Source: Peromyscus leucopus | Taxonomy: Eukaryota; Chordata; Mammalia; Rodentia; Cricetidae | NCBI RefSeq assembly: GCF_004664715.2 | Contig: NC_051068.1 | Location: 52,493,453 to 52,557,452, forward strand | Length of the DNA: 64,000 nucleotides | Direction of reading: 5' to 3' | Position numbers and translations under genes: made by a program | Shown here: in pieces, positions 1 to 13,375 of the stretch | How positions within the stretch are numbered: the stretch's first letter is position 1 | Layout of the letters: each line of letters starts with the position of its first letter | The notes under the pieces: generated by a model | Told to the model about the DNA's origin: nothing | The model's database searches: none | The model's input: only the letters and a program-made list of their open reading frames with translations

Positions 1-358
1 TCTTGGCACACTTGCTATAATATATGCAAATCACATCACATTCTAGTATTATTTACAAAAGGAGATATGAAGTAACATGGCCATGTAGGAACTACACTCA
101 GTGTCCAAACCTAAGCAAGCTACATTTTTTCCTGTCTCTGCATATAGATAGCTGTGTAAACATAGGCAAATATTCACAGTGGTTTCAGAAGCCCATCTCA
201 AAGAAAATATTTGAGTCTTCTATTCTGTAGGAATTAAACACTACTGGTCCTAAAAACACTGTTTTATCCACAATTAAGATAAATATCTTTTAAATATGAA
301 AATTTTGTTTAACATTTCTCAACAGGATCTTTATTAAGAATTTACTTCAGTGATCTTT
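1..358. other. AT-rich DNA, nothing recognised
   Basis: No exon, repeat family or regulatory motif could be supported here. The 68-codon ORF at 24-230 has no recognisable features. Confidence 0.5.
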
Positions 359-767
359 TGTAGCTGAAGTTTTCTCCAGTCCTGCCTGGCCCACAGTCAG
401 AACAAATCTCTCTTACCCGCCAGTCCTGCAGCCGCTCAGACCCAACCAAATAAACATACAGAGACTTATATTGCTTACAAACTGTATGGCCATGGCAGGC
501 TTCTTGTTATCTAGTTCTTCTATCTTAAATTGACCCATTTCTTTAAATCTGTATCTTGCCTCATGGCTCGTGGCTTACCAATATCTTACATGTTGGTACT
601 GCTCATGGTGGCGGCTGGCAGCATCTCCTCTGCCTCAGCCTCCCACTTCCCAGAAGTCTCCTCTCTCCTTGTCCCACTTATACTTCCTGCCTGGCTACTG
701 CCCAATCAGTGTTTTATTTATTAACTAATCAGAGCAATGCATTTAACATACAGAACATCCCACAGCA
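359..767 (-). mobile_element. 3' LTR of an endogenous retrovirus (class II-like), minus orientation
   Basis: On the minus strand the segment starts TGCTGTGGGATG and ends AGCTACA, the TG...CA form of an LTR. It is clearly the same family as the LTRs at 16248-16617 and 56966-57342: all share the attggt/attggcc block near the start, the motif about a toggccatacag-like 'ggccatacagttt' block, and 'aagtctctgtg'. Directly upstream in element orientation lies a purine run (AAAAAGGAAAAGGGGAAG on the minus strand), matching a polypurine tract, so this is a 3' LTR with internal sequence to its right. No matching 6-bp duplication was found on its flanks. Confidence 0.75.
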
Positions 768-2867
768 CTTCCCCTTTTCCTTTTTTCAAAAGGAAAGTTT
801 TAACTTTCATATAGTAAAATTACAGATAACAAAACAGTTATCAAGCAAGAATTACAGTTACAATATTAAGGAAGATATCCTATCTATCCTATATTTGTGA
901 GTCTAAGGTTTTATATCTAACTTACTTTTATCACAACTAAAGAAAATTATAACTAGCTAATTCTCTCCATGCTTACTCTTGATTTCTCAGAATCCTTTCT
1001 TACATGTCATGTCATCTTTGAATCCAAACTTTCCATTTTGATAAAAAATAAGTTTTCCAATAGCAATGTCTGAAGTCTCAAGAAGGAAGATGGGGCCCCA
1101 ACAACAACAACTCTACCCAATCCATAATGATGTGATGGTAATCGTCATCATACTACACTTCTTGCCAGAATTTCAGACAATTTTACCCATTACTTTGAGA
1201 CTTGCTGTGGAATCTACAGTTAGTCTAACTAAGATTTAACTATCTGAGCTTTCTTATAGTACCCAACAGTGATACCATCACCCCCTAAACAACAGGAAGC
1301 AATTCTAAGAAAATGATGCTCTTTCTCCCTAAAGATTCAATTTCTCAGGGTTATGGATGATGGTTATAGGACTGGGGGTGGGCAAAAATATTAGACTCAG
1401 TATTCTCCTTAAGAAAAGAAAAAGTGTCTCAAAAAAACAAAAAAAAAGAAAAGAAGAAGTGGAATGGATAGGTATAAGATATTATGGTAGATTATTGCAT
1501 ATACTAGTAAACAAATTTAGTAAAATAGTAGCCTTAGATAATTTGCACTGTAATTTGCATTGTTATGGATTCTTATACAGTGATACAAAAGTAAACTATT
1601 TTTATATTCCTGTTTAAGATAATTTGTATATTGATACATATACAGAACTATATTTGCTATAATGTACATATATTTCTACTCTTATTTGAAATATTTGTAT
1701 ATTGATACAAATGTAAATTTATATCTGTCATACTGTATATATGTTCTACTTCTGTTTAGGATATTCTGCATATTGATATATATTTAAGATTATTGTCATA
1801 TTGCACATTGCACTATACATTTCTACCTCTGTTATAAATATCCTGTGTATTGTCACAATTTTGAAGACATCATCCTTTATCATGCATTTGCTTATAGACC
1901 GTTAACCTTTTTTTACAGGAAACCTTAGTCCTTAGGTTATTTGGGTAGATAAAACTTATAGATTTACAGTCACCTGTGCTTGTCATCTCTATAGTTATGA
2001 TAGTTAGGTTATCCAGATTCACAGATAACATAGGTTGGATGGATAGGTAATCTTCAAACTCTTCATGAACCTAGAGAATATGGCATTTAAATAACTTAGA
2101 ATTCTGTTGACGTGAGACATAATTGCTCCTGGCAGCACCAATTTGATCCCAAGAGAACGTTGGGCTTCTAAGATATTTCCATTTGGAAGTTTGTCTTCTT
2201 GGCACAAAATGGCCTATTGGGCAAAGAACTGCCCTTGCCTCAACTGCTGACAATATGAGTGCTGTCCTTCTGGACAAGCGGAACACATGGAAAAGTGACT
2301 TCTGAACTCTGCCAAGACAGGGTAAAATGGCCTTTCAGAATTCCTGCTTCTGAAAAGGCCTGTCAAATACTCTAGGTATCTATGGTAAAATGGTCTGTCA
2401 GATACTCTAGGCCTGTAGCCAATTTGAATGCACCAACTATGATGAGAAACATTAGGTGACTGTCCAGGCTGCCAGCTGTCTCTGTCTACTCTTTCAAGAT
2501 TCCCAAAAGTTGCTTGCATCCATCTTCCATTTCTCAGGTACCATTATATTCCTTCTCAGGTCTTTGATGGGATTGAAGACTAGCAATTATAGTTACAACT
2601 TAGTATAGAACATAAGTATTAGATTCAGGTTCTTTAGGATAGGACACATTTTGGAAAGATCTTTGCAACATGCCATTTACCTACGCTCTAGACTTCTCTG
2701 GGTTTTAGTATGTGTTTCTTGCTTGATATTGTTCGCATTGGTTGTAGTTCCATCTTATCTACGTCATTTTCCCTCACTACTCCTGGACAATATTTGATAA
2801 CCATTCCTATATAGTATATAATATTGTATTAGGTTAGAACCTTCTTATTTAGACAAAAAGGGGGAGA
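768..2867. mobile_element. Degenerate ERV internal sequence between two outward-facing LTRs
   Basis: The left edge is a polypurine tract for the minus-oriented LTR at 359-767. The right edge (2855-2867, aaaaagggggaga) is a polypurine tract for the plus-oriented LTR that follows. Both elements therefore contribute their 3' internal ends here. No gag, pol or env ORF survives; the longest ORF (101 codons, minus, 2214-2519) shows no motif I recognise. The segment from about 1850 to 2860 resembles non-coding internal sequence seen in rodent ERV remnants. The boundary between the two elements could not be placed. Confidence 0.55.
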
Positions 2868-3170
2868 TGTAGTGGGTAGCCATTCCAGCTTTGATCTGGA
2901 AGTTCCAACCCCCACTGAGGATTTGGTAACTGTCACACCTACAAGACAGGGCCAAGAGAGGACCCCAAAGACCAGAGATCCAAATGGGCCAGCTCTCTTG
3001 GTTCCTGGACCCTGGACACAGGAGGTAGACTGAGCAGAGTTCTCCAGAGAACACCACCGGACTGCGCTACACTTTTCTCAGACCCTATAACCTATCCCTC
3101 CACTTGTAAATCATCCTACAAAATAAAGCCCCCTTTTAACCACGTAGAGTTGCCTTAATATTTTAACCAA
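2868..3170 (+). mobile_element. LTR, plus orientation, with poly(A) signal
   Basis: It begins TGTAGTGGGTAGCC directly after a polypurine tract and carries AATAAAG at about 3122 followed by a short U5-like tail. It is unrelated in sequence to the LTR at 359-767. The 3' boundary is approximate and no target duplication was identified. Confidence 0.55.
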
Positions 3171-3233
3171 AAATCTTTACCTTGGATGATTTGATTTTGG
3201 AGGCATAATACAGGCAGACAGACAGGCAGGCAG

Positions 3234-3235
<2 letters not shown>

Positions 3236-3279
<44 letters not shown>

Positions 3280-3329
3280 ACACACACACACATACACACA
3301 CACACACACAAACACACATACCTCTGTCT
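3236..3329. repeat. (CA)n microsatellite
   Basis: Nearly uninterrupted CA dinucleotides with a few TA and AA interruptions, preceded by a short cagg/caga stretch. Confidence 0.97.
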
Positions 3330-5700
3330 TTACTGCTTGTTCACATCTACTTTTCACTATAAAGTTAGTTTTTTTTTTTCCAGTGAAAGAACTGGGTCCA
3401 GGAACACATCCCTGTCCTTGACAGAATTTCTACCCAACCTCTAAATATCATATGCATTCCAGTGTTCTTGCATACTACTTTGGAAGAATCCTATTTATTA
3501 CTCATGAATCAAATAGTTCTCAGATGCTTCCCTTTTTCAGTTTTTGTTGTTGACTTATGAAACTGTGCACACTTACTGTGCACAACATGATATTTTAAAG
3601 TATAAGCACATGACCAAATATAGTCAATAAATACATCCACCAGTTTATGTAGCTATTATTCTTGTGGAAAGCACATTTTACAGCCACTCAGTATTTTTCA
3701 AAAATGCTATTTGTTATCTAGAATATGTATTCTACTAACAATGAACCTGAAATGTAATTGTTCTTTTGAACTAAAATTTTAGAATTCTGAAAAATAGTAC
3801 ATTTCTAACCTCTCTCCACACCACTCTACCTTTCGGTAACCCTCATTTTACTTCGTTATAAACTTATATATCCCACTTACAAATAAAAACACAGAGTATG
3901 TTTCTTTCTGTAACCAAGACTCAGTTCTTAATCACAGAGTCATTTGGAGGATCATTTAGAAGAGTCAATATTCATGTTTCTAGATTTATGTAATTTCAGA
4001 ATTAGCTAAAAACCAAAAAGAAAGTAAACATAAAACACTTCTCCAGGCATCAGAGGAACCTGAAGAGGGTGTTCAGTGGCATTCCACCCTGTATGCCAAA
4101 AATATTTCTCATAATCAAACTATGCTTTTTTTCCTATGACATGCTGCCTTTTTATATGATTGAATGAATTTGAGTAGTGTTGGTATAAGGGATGTATAAC
4201 TGAAAGAGGCCTCATTCTTTTAATTATTTTAATTGTCATAGACACAGAGGTGATCTTATACATTAATGCACAAACATTTGTAGTATTCTGGAAACATAAG
4301 TAGTGGAATACAGATAGATATAACAACAGTATTTTCGTATAAGTAGTATGCCTCTTTTGAAAGCCAATTATTTATTATTAGCATACATCTTGTGACTATT
4401 TCAAAAAAGGAACATTAAATAAAATGAAGTCATACTTTAAGAGTGGCCGTTTTAAGAATTAAAAGATTAAATGGAAAGTCTTGTCTAAGTGGTCTCCTTT
4501 AAAATTATGCCAGATTTCCAGCAGATGGAAGATATGAAAATACTTATCAGATCTGAGTAGAAATACAAAGCTTTAAAAACCACTGAGTAAAAGCCAGAAT
4601 TTGAGTTAAGACATTCTAAGCATTTCATTAAAATTTCAGACATTGGATTTGTTAATGACATGGGTACCTTCAAAAAGTGCTCTGTTCCTATTAGACCTCC
4701 AAAAGTTATCTTTGTCACACAGGACTCAGGAGCTTTGGCTAGGCTTTAATTGAATTTTTAAAAGTGAAAATAGAAGTCCTTTGGTGAAAGTGCATATACA
4801 TTTCAACTTCTTCAAAAATAATTTAATAATATTTACTTGTACATAACAGTCTAAACTGGGTATTTACTTTGTTTTTATTTAGATTCTCCAAAAACAAAAC
4901 AGAAACAGAAGGAGAGGGAGATAGAGAAATGGTTGGAAGAAAAGAATGAAAAAGGAAAAAAAACACTAAAATGAAAATTTACACAGCTATTCACACTTCA
5001 GTAGGCAAACTCTTGAAGGACACAGAGCACTATGAATGCCATGTAAGGAAGCAGGAGAGTCAACACCCATGAGTAGGTCATGTTTGTGGGAAGCTGTGAC
5101 TCAGTCTTATGGCAGACATCCGAGGGAACAAGCAGAGTTTTTCACAACTGCACCATTTAGAGTCCTAATGACAAAGTACTTGCTTGGCATGTGTGAGGCT
5201 ATGTGTCTATTTAATACAGCACACCTAGAAAGAAAAAGAGTTAGTTGGGTTTGTTTGAATGATTAAATTCTTTCCATCTGTTCTGGACTGAGCAGCAAGG
5301 GTGTGAATTTGTGAAATGTCTGCCATCATGATGCAAAGGAAGGCAGCTAAGAAGGAGGGTAAACACAGTCAGGCAGTGGAACTCCAGGCATGGAAGAAGA
5401 CAACTATATGATATTGTATGTAGGCAAAGTCACGCCTGGAATTTTATGGACAGGTAAACACAAGTGCACACACATGATGTAAGCGTATGCATATGACCCA
5501 GGAAATCATATGTATGGGTTCTATAAGAATGTGTCTCACAGTACCAGGCTTGTAACAAAAACTCTGGAATAAGATTTTTACCAATATTGATGTATGAATT
5601 ATTAGTGAGTTGCTATCAATAATCATATATTACTATAAGTAATATAAATGTATATAAATTCATAGTCTTTTAAATTATTTGTTTTTAAACTTTGCAGTTA
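3330..5700. other. AT-rich unique DNA, no gene seen
   Basis: No splice-bounded open segment, recent repeat or CpG-rich stretch was found. ORFs here are short and without motifs. Confidence 0.5.
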
Positions 5701-5714
5701 TAAAAGCAAGGAAG

Positions 5715-6090
5715 ATAGTTAAGTTGGCAAATTGCTTGTGGTGGAAGCATGAGGAAATGAAATGATATTCCAAATACCCAAATAAGGATCCAGGGACAGA
5801 TGTGTGTGGTATATGGTTATGAATGCAATGCAGGTGAGGTGGAGATAGACCATTGAGTCTAACCAGCCAGCCAACGAAAGCAAGTCAGTAAGTCCTAAGT
5901 AAAAGTGAGAGATTCAATCACACAAAAAAGAGGAAGCAGAAAGAAAAAAATGAGAAAAGAAAAACTAGAACAGCTTGTGAGAAAAGTCACTCATGTTTAT
6001 TTCTGTCCTTCACACCCATGGATCTACACATATGCATACTTAATATGCACCTCACAATTATGCACTGGCACACTAATATAAAAAGGATAC
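5715..6090 (+). mobile_element. Decayed B4-type SINE
   Basis: The text 'agttggcaaattgcttgtggtggaagcatgag' followed by a degraded B1-like half and 'ccttcacacccatggatctacacatatgca' matches the layout of rodent B4 elements (tRNA-like head plus B1-like tail). It is heavily diverged. Confidence 0.45.
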
Positions 6091-7958
6091 ATAAAATCTG
6101 ATACACTGTATCTTATCATTAGATAGCTGAGCAATACAAAATTCCAGTTGTGATACTCTACCAGGTTTTGAAATTTGACATGTATAACACAGCAAAACCA
6201 GTAAATTTATTTCTGAGAACTTCCATAATAAAAACATAGCTCCGGTGGCTTAAAATAAGAGAAAAGGATCTGGGTCCGGGAAGCAGGCAGGATGATTGCA
6301 GATCTTCACCTCTCCCTCCTCTCAATCCAATCCAGTCTTCCATTCTCACCCTCCAGCTCTGTACCAGAACACTTGCTGTGGCCTCCCTTTCTTCTCTTCC
6401 CTCATCTCCAGTAGCTCATAGAGACTTCTTTGAACTTTCCTTCCCAATCATCCCTGTGTCTCAGCCATTGTGACACAAACTCCAGCAGGCATTCTCTGGG
6501 AACCCATCAGCCAAGACCACCAGAAAAGCAAGTAGACCAGTGACACAGGTAGGCAAACTTCAGACCTACACTCCCCTTCACCCTCTCCAAATCCAGTCCC
6601 TAAGTCTCATTTCCAGATCTTTTACAAACTATATTTTGTAGCTCTCCTGACTCTGACCCCATTTTCAGAGGATTAAGCATATCTTGGTGGAACAGCTTGC
6701 TTTCTTCCCTCATGTCTAAAGCTCCTCAGTACCCCTTCTACCTATCCACATTCCTAAGTATTAGATCCCAATACTCAGAAAAATATTTTACATGTAACTC
6801 CCTCTGGCCACATCTACATGGATCCCAGAATTATTTTCTAGCAGACAACACAAAGCCAACATTCTCTCTAAGAATGAGAGAGGGCAACAGAAATAAATAA
6901 ACAAAAACACTCACCCAACAAACATAAGAAAAGAAATCAGCACCCATAAGTATAATCAAGCCAGACCCAGATGCCTAGACACCAGTAAAAAAAACACAAT
7001 CAATAACAGTCAGAACAAAATGTCCCTACTAAAGCCCAGCAACCTTACTACAGTAGATATTGATACATGCAACATAGCTGAAGCACAAATCAAGTATATA
7101 TATACATATATATATATATATGATTAATATGAAAGAGACCTTTAAACAGGAAATGAATACATTCATTTAAAAAGTTTATAAAAACACAGAGTGGAAGAAA
7201 ATGAATAAAACAGTTTAGGTCTTTATAGTGTAAATAGAATCAATAAAGTAAACCCAAACTGAGGGAAATTTGGAAATTAAAAATTCAGGAAGTTGAACAG
7301 TAACTGAGAGGGAGGCCTCACCAACAGAGTAAAAGACATTTAAGAAGAATTCTTTGGCATTAAAGATGAAATAGAAGAAATAAATACCCCAGTAACAGAC
7401 ATATAAAATCTAAAAAAGTTCAGGCACAAAACACCCAGTAAATTTGGGAGAGTATGAAAGACCAAATTTATAAATATAGTAGGAATGGGGGAAGGAGAAC
7501 TAAGCTAGGACAAAGACAGAGAAAATATTTTCAACAAAATCATGAAAAAAAATTCCCCTAACCTAAAGAATGAGGTAAAAGAAGCATATGGAATATCAAA
7601 TAGTCTGGACCAGAAAAGAAATTTCCTCAGCACATAATAATCAAAACACTAAATATACAGTAGAAAGGAAGACTATTAAAAGCTTCAAGGGAAAAAGACC
7701 AAGTAACATATAAAGGCAAGCCTGCTAGAATAAAACCTGACATCTCAATGGAAATTCTGTAATTCAGAAGGGCCTCGACAGATGTTCTACAAAATCTAAG
7801 AGCACATAGATGACAGCCCAGACTACTATACCTAATGGAACTGTGAATCACAGAAAATGGAGAAATATATTCCAAAATCAAATTTAAGCAGTACCTAATC
7901 TATCTACAAATCCAGGCCTACAGAAGGTGCTAAAAGAAAATTTTCAGCATTAGGAGGT

Positions 7959-8097
<139 letters not shown>

Positions 8098-8430
8098 TTT
8101 AAAAACTTAAGAAATAAGAAATAAATATTCCCAGGCTAGCAAAGTAGGCAGCACACACACACACACACACACAACATAATAGCAAATTGCCAGGAATTTA
8201 TAAACACTACTCCTTGACAACTCTCAACATTAATTGTCTCAATTTCCAATAAAAAGACACAGATTAATGGGATGGAGGAGAAAACAAGATCCATCTTTCT
8301 GCTGTATGCATGAAATTCACCTTAACATCTAGGATACACATCACCTCAGAATAAAAGAATGGAGAAAAATATTTTGAATATATGTACCTAAGAAGCACCT
8401 GGGCTATCAATTTAATATCACATATGTGAA

Positions 8431-8643
8431 ATGAAAATCCTAATCAAAAGATATTGGGAAGGACACTGCATACTCATCAAAAGAAATGTCTATGAAGAAT
8501 ACTTTGCAATTCTTAACATTCATGCATCAAACACAAGTACACCCAAGGTCATAAAAGAAACACAGCTTAAATCACAAGTTGACACTAACAAAATGGTAGC
8601 AGGTGACATCAATACCCCACTCTTACCAATGGAGATGATTTAG
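8431..8643 (+). pseudogene. L1 ORF2 endonuclease remnant
   Basis: A 70-codon open stretch preserves the block AILNIHASNTSTPKVIKET and VAGDINTPLLPMEM, which correspond to the LNIYAP...GDFNTPLSP landmarks of the apurinic endonuclease domain. Stops flank it, and the usual GDFN is changed to GDIN. It is part of the decayed L1. Confidence 0.8.
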
Positions 8644-9527
8644 TCAAAAACTAAACATATTAATGATGCAGCCTACTTATGTCATAAAATATATTGACCT
8701 AACACATATTTACAGAACATTTCACCCAACACAGAAGCATATGCCTTCTTCTAAGCACATCATGTAACTTTCTCCAAAGTCAACTACATACACAAACCCA
8801 AAGCCAGTATCAACAGATACAAGAAATTAAAATGATACCCTGCATCCTATCTGACCACCTTGGATTAGCTCATGGATAACAACAGAAACCCTACAAATTT
8901 AAGAAAAATGAACAACTCATTATTGAATCAAACATAAGTAAAAAAGAAATTAAACTTTATATAATTAAATGAGAACAAAAATATAACATACCTGACCTTG
9001 TGGGACATAATGAGGAAGTTCAAAGTGGCAAATTCATAGCACAAAGTGCCTACATAAAGAAAGTAGAGAAATCTCATACTAGTAATTTAACATCACATGT
9101 AAAATAATCTAAAACAAAAAGAAAAAAAATTACATCCAAAAAGAGTAGATGGCAGGGAATAATCAAATTCAGGGCTAAAGTCAATAAAATAGAATCAACC
9201 TAACAAAAACACAATATAAAGAATCATTGAAACAAATGGTTCTTTAAGAAAAATCACAAAGATTGGCAAACAATTATACAAATTAACTAAAAGGCAATGA
9301 TAAGAGATCCAAATTAACAAAATTTGAAATGGAAATAGGGAAATAACAATAGAAACCAAAGAAGGACACTGAATTGTAAGAACATGTCATAAACACCTGA
9401 AATCTACCAAATTGAAAATTGAAAAAAAAAAGAAAAATTTTCTCAATAGGTACACCACTCACCAAAATTAACTGAACATCAAATACACAATTTAATCAGA
9501 GGGAGAACCCCTAGTGTTATAAAAGCA

Positions 9528-10275
9528 ATGATTAGAAGTCTACTAAGCAGAGAAAACACAGGGCCAGATGATTTTACCCAGAATTCTACAGGAGTTTCAA
9601 AAAAAGTTTATGACAATAATCCTCAAATTATTCCAAAACATAGAAACAGAAGGAAAATTGTCCAATTCTGTTATAAGACCACAGTTACCCTGGTGGCTAA
9701 ACCACATAAAGACCAAATAAAGAAAGAGAATTACAGATTAGTTTCCCTCACAAACATATATGCAAAAAAAATCTCAATAAAATATTTGCAAACAGATTCT
9801 AAGAAATAATCAAGAAGAACATCCATGCAACCAGATGAATCAGACTTCGTTCCAGAGATTCAGGGATGGTTTCACATACATATGACCATAAATTTAATCC
9901 ACCATATGAACAATCTAACAGAAAAAAAACCACATGATCATCTCAATAGATGCAGAAAAGATTTTGAACAAAATATAACATGCATCCATAATAAAATCCT
10001 GGAGTGGTTAGGGATACAAAGAACATATTTCAACATAATGAAGGCAGTCTACAGCAAGCCCATAGCCAACATCAACTTAAATGGAGAGAAACCTAAAGCA
10101 GTTCCACTAAAATCAGGAATATGATGAGGTTGTCTACTCTCTCTAAACCTATTCAATATAAAACTTGACATTTTAGCTAGAGCAATAAGACAACTGAAGC
10201 AGGTCAAGGGGATATAACCTGGAAAGGATGAAGTTGAGCTATCTCTATTTACAGATGATATGATAGTATACAGAA
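9528..10275 (+). pseudogene. L1 ORF2 reverse-transcriptase remnant
   Basis: Two open stretches (9528-9809 and 9825-10124) preserve RT landmarks: TVTLVAKPHKD, ENYRLVSLTNIYAK, NLTEKKPHDH, and ANINLNGEKPKAVPLKSG. Downstream the catalytic box reads FTDD at 10248-10259 instead of the usual FADD. In-frame stops (for example just after 10124) show it is dead. Confidence 0.85.
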
Positions 10276-11333
10276 GTGACCCTAAAAATTATACTGGGAA
10301 ACTCCCACAGCTGATAAACACTTTCAGAAAAGTAACAAGATAGAAATTTAATTTTCCTAACCAATATCCTTCCTATATGAAATTGAAAAACAGACTAAGA
10401 AGAAATCAGAGAAACAACACTCTTTACAATAGCCTAAAAACATATAAAGTGTCTTGGGAAAACTCCAACCAAACAAAAGAAAGAATAGTATGACAAAACC
10501 TTAAGACATTAATGAAAGAATTTGAAGAAGATATCAGAAGGTTAACAGATCTTCCATGCTCTTGGATCGGTAGGATTAGTATAGTAAAAATGGCTATCCT
10601 ACCAAAGCAATCTACAAAGTCAATGCAATCCCCATCAAAATCACAACAGAGTTCTTCAATAATCTTGAAAGGACAATTTTCAACTTCATATAAAAACATA
10701 AAAACCCAGGATACATAAAACAATCAGGAATAATCAAAAAACTGCTGGAGGTAACACCATCTCCAACCTCTAATTTTACTATGGACCTTTAGTAATTAAA
10801 AAAAAAAAAAGCATAGTACTGACATAAAAACAGCCACATTGACCAATGGAATTCAATTGAAGATCCAGACATAAATGTCCTCACCTATGGATACCTGATT
10901 TTTGATAAAGAAGTCAGAAATACACGCTGGAAAAAAGAGAACATCTTCAGAAAATGGTGCTGGTCAAAGTCGATGGCTACATTTAGAATAATTCAAATAG
11001 AAGTATATCATCTTGCACTAAACTCAACTCCAAAAGAATCAAAGACCACAACATATGACCAGATACACTGAACCTGATAGAAGAGCATGTCGTGAATAGT
11101 CTTGAACTCATAAGCACAGGAAAAGACTTCCTTATCAGAATACCATAAACACAGGCAATAAAATCAATAATTAATACATGGAGGCTAATAAAAATGAAAA
11201 GATTTTGTATGGCAAAGGACACTATCATTAGGAAAATGCAGCAACCTACAGAACCAGAAAAGACTTTACTAAGTAAACATATGATAGAGAACTAATATCT
11301 AAAATATATATGGAACTCAAAAACCCAGATATC

Positions 11334-11470
11334 TTTTTTTATTAAGGAATTTTTTATTCATTTTATACACCAACCACAGATTCCCTTATCTTCCCTCCTC
11401 CTACCCCTTCAGCCTTTGCCCCCAACCCACCCCCATTCCCTCCTCCAACAAGGTATGGCCTCCCATGAGG
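11334..11470 (-). mobile_element. Antisense L1 3' UTR fragment nested in the plus-strand L1
   Basis: From a T-run, the plus strand reads 'attcattttatacaccaaccacagattccc', the reverse of the rodent L1 3' end, and closely resembles the 3' end of the L1 at 30299. It splits the C-terminal region of the older L1. Confidence 0.75.
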
Positions 11471-11499
11471 AGTCAGCAGATCCTGGTACATTCCAGGAG

Positions 11500-11790
11500 A
11501 ATTGAGAAATTGATGATTAAGAGCCTAGAGGAGCAGTACATGTCTTTAATTTCTGTGAGTTCAAGGTGAGGCTGGACTATATAGTGAATTTCAGGAGAAA
11601 AAAATAAATGGCTTATTAGGGACATTAATGGGAAGCACTGAAGAACATGCCTGAATGTGCATGGGCCTAACTCGGAGTATGGTGTCACTGAAAAAAGTGT
11701 TGGTCACGGTAGTGCACATCTGTCATCCCAATACTCAGAAGGCTGAGGAAGAGGGTGGTGAGCCCAAGAACAACCACAGTTCTCATTTTC
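11500..11790 (+). mobile_element. Decayed B1-like SINE pieces
   Basis: 'gtcacggtagtgcacatctgtcatcccaatactcagaaggctgagg' (about 11703-11750) is a degraded B1 head. A second, weaker B1-like piece lies at about 11505-11590. Both lie within the interrupted L1. Confidence 0.5.
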
Positions 11791-12947
11791 ATAACCGTAG
11801 AAGACACAGAAAGCTTAGCAAGAGCAATTTCCAGAGTATCTGATCCAATCCCTTTATTTTCCAGGTTGATGAAACTGGAATTTATGATTTGTCAAGCCAT
11901 GTGATAGTAAAACAATTATAAAACCTAAAAAAAAAAAACCAGCTATCAAGAAAACAACTCAACTAAAAATGGGACACATAAGTAAGTATTATCAAAAGAT
12001 AAAACTAAAGTGGTTTAGAAGCATTTACATCAATGTTCAAAGTTCTTTGTCATCAGGGAAATGCAAATCAAAACTACCTCATGACTTCATTTTATACCCT
12101 GCAGAATGTCCAAGATCAACAGAACAAATGAGAGCTAATGCTGACAAAGAGGCAGAGTAAGAGGAACTTCCAACATTAATGTTGCAAGTGCAAACTCATA
12201 TAGCCACTATGGAAATCAGTTTCCCAGTTCCTCAGGAGGATGGGATTCCATATACCTCAAGATCTAGCCATACTAGTCTTGAGCATATGTTCAAAGGATG
12301 CCTCATCCAACTACAGAAACATATGATCAACCGTATTCATTGATACAGTATTCATAATAGATGGAAATTGGAAACAGCCTACGTGTCAGGCAATGAATGA
12401 ATGAATAAAGTCAATGTGGTACAGTTACACAACGGAAAATTACTCTACTGCTATAAAAAATGTAATCATGAGATTCACAGGTAAATGTTAAAATTAAAAA
12501 GTAAGTAATTCTGATTAGTTTACCCTACAAAGAAAGACAAATATGGTATGTATTCACCTAAATGCAGATGCTTCTTGTTAAGTCAAAAAAAAAAAAAAAT
12601 CATAAAACCACAGAGTTTAAGTCCGGAGTAAGGGAGTAGTGGGGAGGAAAAAAAATCTCCCTAAGAAAGGAAAACGTGAAACATAGCTATGCATGGATGA
12701 TGGGGAAATAATGGAAAGGAAGGATCATTTGGGGAGAGGGACAGGAGAATGAACAAAGAAGGGGATACGAGGAGAGACAGCTAAACTAAGCGTCATTTGT
12801 GGGTCCATATGAAATACTAATATAGTAAAATCTTCCTAAATTATATACATATATGAAGGCAATCTAAATGAAAAAAAAGGGGGAGAAACAATCATAAGTG
12901 GACATCGCTTATCAAAAAAATGACACTTCTGTACTGAGAATGAGTTA

Positions 12948-13045
12948 CATCTGTGGAATATTGCATTTCCCTGGTGACTAAGGATATTAAGCAATTACTT
13001 AAATGTCTTTTGGACATTTGGGATTCTTCTGTTGAGAATTCTCTG
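12948..13045 (-). mobile_element. L1 3'-region fragment, minus strand
   Basis: The reverse complement contains the L1 block 'cagagaattctcaacagaagaatcccaaatg ... catttaagtaattgcttaatatccttagtcaccagggaaatg'. It abuts the 3' end of the plus-strand L1, so two L1 3' regions face each other. Confidence 0.65.
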
Positions 13046-13089
13046 CCAACAAAAAATTTAACAGCATCTTTTGAAGTTCGTTGTCTCAG

Positions 13090-13375
13090 AATTTCACATG
13101 AGGGCTTTTCTTTTCTTTTAATTTTATTTTTATTTTAATGTTTTAATTATTTATTTTTTCATTTATTTTTTTATTTTCTACACTACTAGTCTTCCATATA
13201 TATTATGGATTCACATTTTGTATTTTTATGTGATTCCTGAATGTGTGAAAAAGAGGGGTCTCTGCTTCTATAATGCTTTCTTGTGCTTTTTTTTTCATTT
13301 TGTTTTGCTCTATTCTTGTTTTGTTTTCTTTTATTATGTTATATTTTATTTTATTATTTTTCTTAGATGCCTGTT
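13090..13375. repeat. T-rich low-complexity tract
   Basis: Mostly T with scattered A, G and C. It may be the remains of L1 or SINE A-tails on the minus strand, but no head sequence is recognisable. Confidence 0.6.

Noticed and set aside
2214..2519. 101-codon minus-strand ORF with several Cys and Arg residues
   Set aside because: It lies in degenerate ERV internal DNA, has no recognisable retroviral motif and no splice or promoter context.
3163..3357. Cys/Val-rich minus ORF resembling a cysteine-rich peptide
   Set aside because: It is the (CA)n microsatellite read as Cys-Val codons.
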